DNA from: Trichaptum fuscoviolaceum
Lineage: Eukaryota > Basidiomycota > Agaricomycetes > Hymenochaetales > Trichaptaceae
DNA length: 64,000 nucleotides
Reading direction: 5' to 3'
Assembly (NCBI GenBank): GCA_910574455.1
Contig: CAJSYZ010000005.1
Span: 3,906,001 to 3,970,000 of the forward strand
This document shows positions 46,476 to 56,861 of this stretch, one piece after another. Numbering within the stretch: the first letter of the stretch is position 1; every line of letters starts with the position of its first letter. Position numbers and translations under genes: made by a program. Below the pieces are notes generated by a model. That model had not been told where the DNA came from, did no database searches, and worked only from the letters and a program-made list of their open reading frames with translations.

Positions 46476-47700
46476 TTAAGACGGGCAATCAGCGAGATCG
46501 AGGCTGCCGTCAGGGCACGCCGGGATTTGAGTGGCCGCACCAGCTATAAAACAAGATATAATTAGCAAGAATTCGTCGAGATCTATATGAAGGTCAGAAA
46601 CATACCGTCAGCCTTAAGGGCAGGGAATGGCGATGGGCAAGCTTGCTGAAGATCCTGGCGACTGGTTCCGGCCGGGAAGGTGGCAGGCTTAGCAACGGCG
46701 GGCTTAGCAGCAGGGATAAGGTCAGAGCAATCGATGAGGTCCCTCGGGTTGTGGCCAACGACAGCGAGCTTGGCCATCGCGCTCGCGAAGTTGCTCTGCA
46801 TCAGCTTCTGGTTGTTGACCATACTCTGCCATTCGCAAGCAGTGCGCGAGTCGCGGGCGAGGGCGAAGTCGGACTGCAGACGCATCTCGCCGGAGTTAGG
46901 AATAGGAGAGTCCACTTCAGCGCCGTCGGTGTTGTTGATTCCGAAAGGAACACCAGTACCCTTGAGAAGGACCTCGAGGAAGACCTGGGTGTCGAAGGTG
47001 AAGGGCGTCGAGTCGAAGGGAACGGCCTCGTGACCAGCGACAAGGGTGTCTGAACGAGCGATGGTGTGCGACGCGAGGAGGTGAATCAGCTCAGCAGGCG
47101 TGAACCCACCATCTTCCATACGGGCGAGGATCTTGTCGACGCTGTCCTGAGGCTCCGGGACGGTACCGTCGTCGGCCGGGAAAGTTGCGTTCGGGCGACC
47201 TACCAAGAACTGAAGGCGAGGGGCACCTGGGCAGTTGGTGATACCGACGGCACCAGCGAACTGAATGAGATCTCCAGCAGTGACGAGATGCTTCTGAAGG
47301 AGAGGCGAGAGGGTATCGACGGAGTCGTCAATACCGTTGTTCGCGGCAAAGTTGGTCTCGATCTCGTCGAAGATGATCATCGAGCCATCAGCTCCTGTTC
47401 CCTTGAGAGCACCAGACTTGGAGAAGCCGATGGCGTCGTGGAAGGTGAGACGGAGGGATTCATGGACGTCCTCACCGCACTCGCCGTCGAAGATCTCTTG
47501 CAGATCGTCACGGAGCGAGAAGAATGGGCAGCACTGAAGAAAAAGAAGTATCAGAGGCCTTTCGACACTAGGAAGGTCGTTGATCTTACAGCTTCGTGGC
47601 TGGCGAAGTTAACGCCGTCGGGGCAAGCAACACGCTTGACGTTGGCAGCGCCAGCTAGGGCAGCAAGAGCGACAGTTGCAACAGCGAGTTTGAAGACCAT
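46476..47700 (-). CDS. manganese peroxidase, copy 4
   Basis: Exons 47590-47700, 46606-47533 (928 bp) and 46476-46543 give 368 residues. Signal peptide [18 protein letters not shown], pro-region VKRV with Lys-Arg, RLTFHD, LLASH, Glu58, Glu62, Asp199 and His188 are as in copy 2. The tail is [11 protein letters not shown], keeping the cysteine pair. Its central exon is nearly identical to copy 2 over long runs, while its 5' leader element is closest to that of copy 3. The gene converges on copy 3 across the acidic-protein gene. Expected secreted Mn(II)-oxidising enzyme. Confidence 0.93.
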
Positions 47701-47742
47701 GATGAAGAAGTTCTAGATGACCGTGCTGATCACTGAAGCTGA

Positions 47743-47789
47743 AGACTCGACGAGTGAAGAATCCAGCAGACTTCAACCTAGGTTTTATA
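47743..47789 (-). promoter_or_regulatory. core promoter of MnP copy 4
   Basis: On the minus strand TATAAAA (47783-47789) is followed about 27 bp later by GATTCTTCACTCGTCGAGTC (47743-47762). A GCGCGCA heptamer at 47877-47883 reads TGCGCGC on the gene strand and fits TGCRCNC, about 180 bp upstream of the ATG. Confidence 0.65.
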
Positions 47790-50700
47790 CGTTTTGCCCT
47801 CAGCCATGTTACTTGCAGAGTTATTTTTTTCCACTTTACGTTACCAACCAAAGAATGTTTTGGTACAGGAGGCACCGCGCGCATCCGACATGAGTTCCCA
47901 TCGATGAGACAGACATTTTCGTCCTTTCTGACCAGTCGGGAGCGCACAAGAAGAAGAAACGGCGCAATCAGGTAGTGCAGCTTGTTATTCTTGGTCTCGT
48001 CCGGATAACGTACCAGACATCGCATCAAGAAGGCTTAACGATATCCACGGACATCACGAAACATACCAGAGTATCGGTCGCGGACACCACACCAGCGTGT
48101 GCGGCGAGCCATTAGATTGCTTCGGCGAGCGAGCGGGATACTTCTAATGCTCATCGATGTTCTTCAAGTCGACCCGAATCCAAGGATGGACGTGATCTCT
48201 GAGAGATACACTGCTTTGACAAGTCCTTCGGTGGGAGCATCCCATTTTTGTGCATCCCGACTCCGGTCGAGCGCATCCCCGAAATCCAGGTATTAGCTGA
48301 TATAGAGCAGTTGTGATTGGAGGTTCATATTCCCACCTCATCCAAGTGACGATCTGCAGCATGAGCAAGCTGCTCCTCTTTGGGCTGTTTGTCGTCATGA
48401 GTCAACCAACAACATAGGTATCAAACAGACGGACTTGCAGATTTAACATATGTGGCACTGTGCATATGTTATTTGCTCGCGGAACCGTAAGTTCAAGCTT
48501 TCTATAGTTTGCCAAGTCCTCCGAGTCCTGTAGCCGATGGATGAGCTAGAATTCAGGTCGATCCACTAGTGGCCATTGCGGTGCAAAAATGCTACGCGAA
48601 CAATCGTGGGGCGATCTACTAGTATCAGCTGGAGCAACACCTCGATATTGAATGGATAAAAATAGCACTGCCAGTGTCGATCTCCAGGAAGTAATCTAAA
48701 AACAACACGAGCTTCCCAGACCATTCTTTAATTATCATGGAAGTTAGACACGCAATAATGCAAAACTTCCGTGCCCGGTTTGGGAGCCAATCGCAATGGC
48801 TCTGTTCCTGAGAGTGTCTATGTCGTTCACACATTGTCGTGAAACACCATGGGAGTAATATGAAAACAAACGAAGTCAGAGCTTTAGCGCTAAGCGCGGT
48901 CACCAACAAAAGTAATATCCTCGCTCACATAACAAGCTACGCTCAATGCAGTCCACATTCGATTGTATGGGCTCAGTTCATAAACCATACTCAAGTACCG
49001 CTATCGCTCAACGCCATGAGAGCCGGTTGCTCCGAGTCACGGACCCGACACAGCGACCCGTTCCACGCCCGACGAGACGACAGAACGGTAAGGTCAGCAC
49101 CTCGCTATCTTTTCTGAAAAACGGTGTGAGATAATATATCTCCAAATGAAAGAAAAGCGCACATATACTTTCTGTGATATTGTCTGGATCTCTGGCGTTC
49201 GATTCGCCCGGGTTCGCTTTCATTCATCAAATTGCACCGCGTATGTTCCCAAAGGTGTGAACATAAAAAAGAGGTTAGCATGTGCTAGACTTCGGAGAAG
49301 GCAAGCCCGGGAGCAGACCAGGGCAAAAGGAGATTATCAAGACCCATCGCGGGTACTGGTGAAGCTGACAATAGATAAAATGAGATAGATCTCGCAAGCC
49401 TTCGCGAAGAATGATATTCTGCAATCGACGCCAAGACCAAGAACACAGACCTATGTTTATGTTTTCGGATTGTCGTAATGGAAACCCAATTATATCGTAT
49501 CACTTCCTGGAGAAAACGAAGGAAAGTGTAGCGGTAGCCGAGAATATCTGGTACGTAGACGATGTCAAATTTTACAGATCTATGTTGGCATTACATCGAG
49601 GCGCATCAGTAACTATCGCCTCCTAAATGAGCGTTAGATAAAGATTGATCTCAATATGCATATAAATATGAACATACAAAAGTGTCCGGATATGATGCCT
49701 CAGAAGTTTCATAACCATCACCGCGGAAGAGTCGCTATCATATGCAGTTAAACTGTTTGAGATCCGATCCTGTATCACTCGTTCAATTGTGGGAGCCAGT
49801 CCTGATGATACCGCTGAAGTCTGAGGCGGGACTCCGCTGCTATGCGTGTGGGGAGGGCACGGAGTTTTGAGTATAACTGGGTCAATGGCCCCTGCGCTGC
49901 ACTGAACGAAAATAGGTTACGAGAGGCCTGAAGAAAGTGAAGTATGGACACAACACCTTCTGAACCGAGATGGGAAAGGAGAAAGGGCTAAATATTGATG
50001 AAAAAGGGATCACAGAAGGCCCCTTAAGTATTGCGTTGCGGAACGATGTTGTATCGGGAAAGACGGAGAAGTTGTCAGATAATGCCAGCATTAACGACAG
50101 AAATAGATAGTTAAGTAGTATCTGGTGATGTTGAGGTGTTTAAGAGTGTTGGTGCTTGAAGGAACGGAAGCGTGTTTAGGCTAACAAGGTTGCAGGTTTA
50201 AATCTTCACCAACTTGCGCAGTGTTCGAGATTTGAGTCTCACCCAGGTTGCGGCCGGACAATAAGCAACCATAGAGCTCGTCTACCTCAATTCCGAAGAA
50301 TAGAAACCATCAGTTATCTATTAGAGTGATTGTTTTGTGAGCTGGATAAGCTGTTTGGAGATAATAGGAGGCTGAATCTCAGTGCGGCTCAGATGCGGAA
50401 CCAATACTGAGAACTCCAAGAGTCCTCGTTCAGCGGCGGTGGAGAGCTGGCATTCCTGTTTCTGAACAAGCTCAATCCTCGAGAAAGAGCCATGGGGATT
50501 TATGAGCTTCAAGAACGTGAAGCAACCAGCATGAAAGCGATGCATGAACGAGCGGCCGCATACGTGAAGACCTTGGGGGGGGGCGCTCACGATCATCAGG
50601 CCGCAGTATTGAAGTAATTATATTATGCAAGACTTCAGAGTCCTTGATAACAAGAGAGGAATCCTAAAGCTTGATTACCAGCAAATAGATGTAATAATAC

Positions 50701-51025
50701 TAAGGCGAAGTGATGGATGAGAGTTAAAGGTAAAATAGTTCGAGGCGAGGGTCTTGGTTTAGACTCGTAGCCAGTCGCAATTTATCTTTTGAGGTTGGGA
50801 GGTTGGATAAACTACTGGACACGAGTCTAGTCTTGGTTTGGCGATGTGCGACCCTGCCTTGCTTGTGATTAACACAGTGCTATTCATGGAAAGCGGTCAG
50901 AGCTTGGTCCTCTCTCTTCTCCAACGTCTTACATCCTCGACTGCTCCCTTTTCATACGAAAGGAAAACAATGGGACCTTCGTGAACTACTAGTAACATAT
51001 AACTTTCGAAAATAATACGGAAGCG
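47790..51025. other. 3.2-kb region without supported genes
   Basis: This is the longest gene-poor stretch. Many short open frames exist on both strands but none shows a recognised domain, signal peptide or in-phase splice series. TACTAGTA occurs at 48617-48624 and 50987-50994. The right end is the promoter of the CRAL-TRIO gene. Decayed genes or unannotated non-coding RNA are possible. Confidence 0.4.
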
Positions 51026-52734
51026 ATGGACCGGCTACGCCAGCAACATGAAAAGCTGGCCAAGTTATATGAAGAACATGAGGAGGTGGTAAGGTCGATC
51101 CAACAACAGGCGATGAGGGAGATAATACCAGATGTGATGATATCGCTAGAACTGAGCGAGGATGAGGTTGAGTGGGTGAACGACTATCTGAGGGATACTG
51201 GTGAGTGGTCTGGAACACCCGTTCTGCGTTTGACATTACTGATCTCCAACTACTACGATAGCGACTCTATTTCGTATATTTCGGGTGAGTCGCTTTGCCT
51301 GTGGCTATAAGGAGGATTTCATCTGACACCCCTGCAACAGCGCCAAAAGTTCATCGCATCGTTCACGCATGAAACCTTGCGTGAAGCTGTCGTTTGGCGT
51401 CTCAAAGTGCTAAAGCCAGCCATCTCTGCAGCTCTCGGCCCCAGTACCTCTCGTCGAAAGCGTGTCACAATGTCGCAAAGTCCAGGCTTATCCGCCCTTC
51501 GATGTCTCTCACTGGACTACGTCGACAATCTGGGACGGCCGCTCGCAGTACTGCGTGTCTCCGAGCTCGATTTCACGACAGACTCTGAACTTCTGAAGCG
51601 GAATATTCTGCTGTCGCTGGAACGCTTACGAGTCTCGGTGCAACGTATGAATGAGCGCAAGGCCTTGGAGACTGCCATGGACGCGCCTGCAGAGGGTGTC
51701 CCGGTTCTGCAGTATGTGGTTGTTCTGGATCTAGAAAACGTTTCGACGAAATCAATCGTGAGCCCTCTCTTAAATTGCCATCTATTGAACACAAGGGCTA
51801 AACAAATCCTTTCAGCCTATTGAACTAATACAGTGGTATTTGCGCGAAGTACAGCCTTGGTATTATGGTATCATTGGTGCAGGTATGTTGGACTTAGTTA
51901 TCGTTGTGCTCGTCTTCTTATAGAAATTTGGCTTCAGCTTTCATCATTAACTACAGTTGGGCACACTCTGGATTATGGAGTATAATGAAGTGGGTATCAA
52001 TGCGATTGTTTCTCAGTAATTGCTAATCTCCTCACAGGCACTTGCTTCCTGCGTCTGCAATAGCGAAGGTTGCGTTCCCTTCGATAGAAGAGCTTGGAAC
52101 ATTCATCCCAGAGGATATATTGTCACTCGGTGATTATTTCATTTGGCCGTTTTATCATCACTTTTGCTAACGAAGAGTAGTTCTTGACGCACTGAAATCC
52201 CCACCCATTCCCGAGAAATCTGATACCGTTGATCTCGAAAAGGCCTCATCCTCACGTACTCCTTCGCCGTCTGCATCATCAGTTTCGTCGCTGTCTCATG
52301 TTGGGACGGAAGTGAAACCCGCACGTCCAAGGCTAAGGAGAAAACGCAAACTCTCCTCCCGCTTCTCTGTGGACAACCCCTTCTACGGCTACCCACTCGA
52401 GGCTGTTGAGGACGATGCTCAAGGTCGCAGCACGAGCGCATATGGAGAAACGGACGAAATGCCTTTCGGCGAAGATGGCTCTTCCTCGCAGCACATTTCT
52501 CGAAGATCGTACAATGGCGTCCCCAGGCTACGACACGGTCGCCGTCGGAAACGCGACCTTGCGAAGACACTACTTATGTTGTATTGGCAGCAGTGGAAGG
52601 CGCAGATTAGCATAGGGACGATTTTGTTCGTTGCATTCGGGCTGTTTAGGCTAACTCGACGACTTAAGCGGGGGCAAATGCCTGGACTAAGCCTACTTTC
52701 TAGCAGAATTTCGAAGTTGTTGATACGGTCATGA
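51026..52734 (+). CDS. CRAL-TRIO (Sec14-like) lipid-transfer protein with C-terminal membrane segment
   Basis: Multi-exon gene whose first four exons (51026-51200, 51262-51284, 51341-51757, 51818 onward) close in phase. The second is a 23-bp microexon giving ATLFRIFR, part of the CRAL-TRIO N-domain. The lipid-binding core shows LRCLSLDYVDNLGRPLAVL, QYVVVLDLENVS, IQWYLREVQPWYYGIIG, FIINYSWAHSGLWSIMKHLL, and KVAFPSIEELGTFIP. A Ser-rich linker follows, then a basic stretch and a hydrophobic segment (ISIGTILFVAFGLFRL) near the end, so the protein is probably anchored to a membrane. The family moves phosphoinositides or other lipids between membranes. The specific ligand is not predictable. Confidence 0.75.
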
Positions 52735-53166
52735 TTTATTAGTTCCTGTTTTCGCATTTTCATCATTCATTGGAGAGCATAGATTTCTGTTTCAGTCGCA
52801 TGTACTTTATTGGATTATATTGCTTGGTAATACATGTAGGAAGCTCCTGCATATTACTCTGAAGACTCGACACTTATCCTTGCACACTGCAAGCTGATCA
52901 CATATGAAAAGCACGACGCTTGCCTTGAAGGGCCTTGAAGGATATAATTTAAAGTTTGGTGTCTGAACCCTACGTTAGCTGTCTATGGCAGTTACTTCTC
53001 ACAGCGCACGGACCATCCACGCCCCCTATATAAGCTTTCCTGCTCACATTCTTGTTTCCTTAGAACATACTCAGCTAGGATCTATTTTATAGGAACTAAC
53101 TCGAGTCTCGCATGTTTACACATGCCACATCCTTCAAATCCAGTAGATGACATTCGCGCTGCCTCG
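52735..53166. other. short intergenic region
   Basis: 3' side of the CRAL-TRIO gene. A TATA-like sequence (cctatataagc, near 53024) may belong to an unseen short transcript. No gene seen. Confidence 0.35.
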
Positions 53167-53283
53167 TCATACTGAGAGCATTACTTGTCTGTCTTTGGCA
53201 GCAAGGTCGAGGACGTTTGGCTTGTTTTCGGTGTCTTCTCTTCGGAGTTGCTCAGGGGACTTGCCAGCGAGTGCAGCGTTTGT
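53167..53283 (-). CDS. orphan terminal exon of a small hypothetical protein
   Basis: A minus-strand open segment ends at TGA (53167-53169) and reads TNAALAGKSPEQLRREDTEN then KPNVLDLAAKDRQ. It follows a plausible CAG acceptor. Its charged, low-complexity-free composition looks genuinely coding and recalls small stress-type fungal proteins, but I cannot find the start: no ATG is in frame upstream before the divergent homocysteine methyltransferase gene. It may be the last exon of a short gene or a relic. Confidence 0.3.
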   Translation of the reverse strand, partial: TNAALAGKSPEQLRREDTENKPNVLDLAAKDRQVMLSV

Positions 53284-53467
53284 CTGATGGATTTCCTTTA
53301 TTTCTTGCTTTGTAATATGTTGAACATTGACAATAAAATGTTGTTGACAAATATTTTGTGTTGAAGTTTGCGATACTGAGATATGAATTGACTGTTGATA
53401 ATTCTAACCGCCGTAGACAATTTTTTAGCAGTGATATCGACGTTTCTGTGGGTAAAATATCACAATC

Positions 53468-54687
53468 ATGACTTTAAATGGTGCTCGATATCTTCTCTTA
53501 GATGGTGGTTTCGTGAGTTAAATTTCGATACTCTTCATTCTCCAGCAAGCCTGACCAAATTGTACAGGGAACTACTCTCGAGGATTCATTCCGAAAGGAT
53601 ATCAGTAGTCCGCTGTGGTCTGCTTCTTTGATCGACAAAGATGAGGATACTGTCGTTCAAGCACACAAAACATTTCTAGAAGCCGGATCCGACATAATTC
53701 TGACTGCGACGTCAGTGTAGAGCAATAGCACCCCTATGTTACATGTAAACTGAGTTGTATTACAGATACCAGTGCTCCTTCGAGACTTTCAGCCGATCTG
53801 GATATTCTGAATCAGAGGCGGTCCATTTAATGCGCAAAGCTATTTCTCTGGCCGGAAAAGCTCGACGACAATACAGCAACTCTAGAAATATCAAAATCGC
53901 ACTTTCACTTGCTCCATATGGGGCGTCTATGACAACGGCACAAGAGTTCACGGGCTTCTACCCGCCTCCCTATGGACCTAAAGCATTTTCACCCTCAGAG
54001 AAGAACACAAATGCCTTTGATGATGATGACGAACGTGATGCGAAAGAGCGTGAAGCACAGCGGGCTCTAGAAGAGTTCCATTTCCAAAGGCTGAAAGTCT
54101 TTGCGGACGATCCCGACTCTTGGGAAGGAATCGATCTCATCGCCTTCGAGACCATCCCCCTCGCTCGAGAGATTTGCTCAATCCGAGGGGCAATGGGTCG
54201 ATTACTCGATAACACGTCAATCATCAGTAAATCGTGGTGGATCAGCACAGTCTGGCCGGACGGTAAATATCCACAAGAAAGAACGCTAGGTGGGGACAGG
54301 CTAGGCGTCGAAGAAGTCGTAAGTGCACTTCTCAGCGATGCACAGGGAGCACCAGCTCCAGACGGCGTTGGCATAAACTGCACGGATCTCGAGCACCTGG
54401 AGGTCATTATCAAGGGCATCCGAAACAACGTAATGCTCATTCGACCCAGCTTGAAACCGTTTCTCGTTCTTTATCCGAACGGCGGAATCACTTATGATAC
54501 TGTCAATCGCTCATGGGTAGGCGAATCGTCGGCGGCTTCGGAGCAGAGAGCAATTTGGGCTGAGCGTCTGGCGAGTATCGGAAAGAAGGAACAAGAATCT
54601 GGAGTGTGGACATCTGTAGTCATCGGCGGTTGTTGCAAAACGGGTCCGGAGCATATTGCAGAGCTCCGCAAATTGAAGGAGGCTTAG
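53468..54687 (+). CDS. homocysteine S-methyltransferase
   Basis: Three exons (53468-53512, 53568-53710, 53766-54687) close to 369 residues. The enzyme transfers a methyl group from S-methylmethionine or AdoMet to homocysteine to make methionine. It starts LLLDGGFG after the short lead, then FLEAGSDIILTATYQCSFE, APYGASMTTAQEFTG, the catalytic region DLIAFETIPLAREI, GINCTD and VIGGCCKTGPEHI. The Cys of GINC and the Cys pair of GGCC are the zinc ligands of the family, all present. An acidic insert (FDDDDERDAKEREAQ, about residues 140-160) is longer than in yeast Mht1/Sam4. No targeting signal; cytosolic. Family call is firm. Confidence 0.9.
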
Positions 54688-54958
54688 ATAAACTGAAGAT
54701 TCTTCTGGGCCGTCAGTCGATCTTTGAGATTTGTTCGAGTTTTGGATGTATGCAGGATATAGAAAAAACACTGCTAACCAGCGCGTCTGATAGCCCATTG
54801 GAGAAAGCATATAGTAAATCGTCGGAATTGTTGATGCGCAGACAGACTTATGAGTGGAAAGGAATTTATGTCATGTTAGAAAGCCATAAGAACATAGAAA
54901 CGAATAGAGAGTAAAACTATCCACGCATGACAGAAACTCGAGTTTTTATGATCGTCTC

Positions 54959-55907
54959 CTAATCCCACGCACTGGAAGCCGCAGCGGCGGGCGTCGCATC
55001 CGCACCCCAGCCCCCAGCACCACCCGCGGGCTCTGCAGCCCAGTCACCACCTGCCGGAGCGGGCTCTGCGGACCAGTCGAGAGCACCAGATTCGAGGACA
55101 GCCGGGTTGATTGAACCAGCCTGGGGTGCTGCGGTAACGTCCCACTCCTGTGCAGCCTCGTCCTGAGTTTCACCCGCAGCCAAAGCCTTGCTCTGGGCCT
55201 CCTCCTGTTGCTGTTTCTCAACCTCCTCAGGGTCACGGTAGAAGAACATGTCCACCATGACATTCCAGCCGTCGCTTGTGCGGGGGACGGTTCCGCGCAG
55301 ACGCAGGACTTCACGGCAGAGCAGCCACCAGACGAGACCGATGGAGTGACGCGACTTGTTGTTGGTGGGGATCGCAACGTCAACAAACTGGAGGGGGGAG
55401 TCGGTGTCGCAGAAGGCGATGACGGGGATGTTAACGTATGACGCCTCCCGGATGGCCTGGTGGTCGACACGCGGGTCGGTGACGACGATGAGTCGGGGCT
55501 CCTTGAAGGAACGGGTGATGTAGTTGGTGAAATTACCGGGTGTGAAACGACCAGCGATCGCCTGAGCACCAGTGTTTGCCGCGAACTTCAAGACCGCACG
55601 CTGTCCGTACGGGCGGGCAGAAATGACACAGACATCATGGGGGTTCTCAATTGCAGCAATTACACGAGCCGCGAAGACAATCTTCTCCCAGGTCTTGCCG
55701 ATGTTAATGATATTGATACCTAAAATATGTTAAGCAGATGTTTGTAGAGAACGAATGGTATAACTCACCGTCTGGTCTCCGCTTCCAGACGTACGGCTCC
55801 ATGTGCTTATCGCAGTTTTTTGAGCCAATGTGGCATTGAGCAGATAGGAGAAGCTGGATCTCCTCATCTGTCGCGCTCAGGACAGAGGGCAATTTCGTAG
55901 ACGACAT
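54959..55907 (-). CDS. RPS0: 40S ribosomal protein SA / uS2
   Basis: Two exons (55769-55907 and 54959-55719) close to 299 residues. It is the small-subunit protein uS2 (yeast Rps0, animal laminin-receptor precursor). Family blocks are [107 protein letters not shown] and [17 protein letters not shown]. The C-terminal tail has the usual acidic Trp repeats (EWDV, DWSAE, DWAAE). It is needed for 20S pre-rRNA maturation and ribosome assembly. The strongly biased, C-ending codons fit high expression. Confidence 0.97.
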
Positions 55908-56861
55908 GGCGGCCTAGCAAGAGATGTTAGTCACAGGTTCCGGGTACATCCAATCCTTCGATCATCCATCCAACGTCTTCCTAGCCTTTCCACACCTCCA
56001 AATTCTTCTGTACAACGTAGAGGTTTGTGTACTCACTATGTACGTTCCTGAACGACGCCTACGTCGACGGTGAGCACGAGATTTTTGTCGTTGGCAATGG
56101 CGTTGAGCTCACAAAACGCACAACCCTAACACGAAGCAATCAGGAGCCGTGAGAAATTGACCTGCGGAAGTTCCTATTCGAGAAGGGTGGCTATGTAGTA
56201 TGTTCGAGATATATTCTAACTGATCTTGCAGTGATGCATTTCCTACGTATACCACGAACCATAGCTTCAAATGAGCTGACTTCAGCTCTAGGCACCAGAC
56301 ATACAGTGTCTGAAGGGCTCTGAATACATATTACATTTGTAAGTGCTGTATGCAAAGGTGCTATACAGTTATACTATCTGCTCAGTTTCACCCTTCGCCA
56401 GGTCTCCGAGTTTCTACCATCCTTATAGAACATCATACCCGTAGAGCGCCTTTCTTTCTACCTTTTTGGCTAGGAGCAAAGTATTCAATGTATAGTGAGC
56501 ACTTGCCTTAAAAGTGATCAGTACACTGGCATGCACAGCATGTGCTTTAAATGCCTTGTTACTGCTATTCACTGACAGTTGGATCACTTTGCTGAATGCT
56601 ATACTTGGATCTAGTGATATCCCTGTGTGAGTGGCTGCACTTGCCAGTACAAAGGATGATAGCGGCAATTGGAGGTTTGTTTAAATTGTTGGTGAATTAT
56701 GCCAATACGGTAATTAACTCAATTACGTATTCAACACGGTGTTCATCGTGTGCATGACGCATTTGTTTGCACGTCCCCTTGTTACAATCTAACATATCAC
56801 CTCTTTATCTTCTGGCATGCGAACTTAAAGCTCGCCCTCTGACACTCAGGCTTCAGCTGAC
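55908..56861. other. divergent promoter region
   Basis: Lies between the oppositely transcribed RPS0 and BRE4-like genes. An 81-codon minus-strand frame at 56423-56668 is unrecognised. No gene called. Confidence 0.4.
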
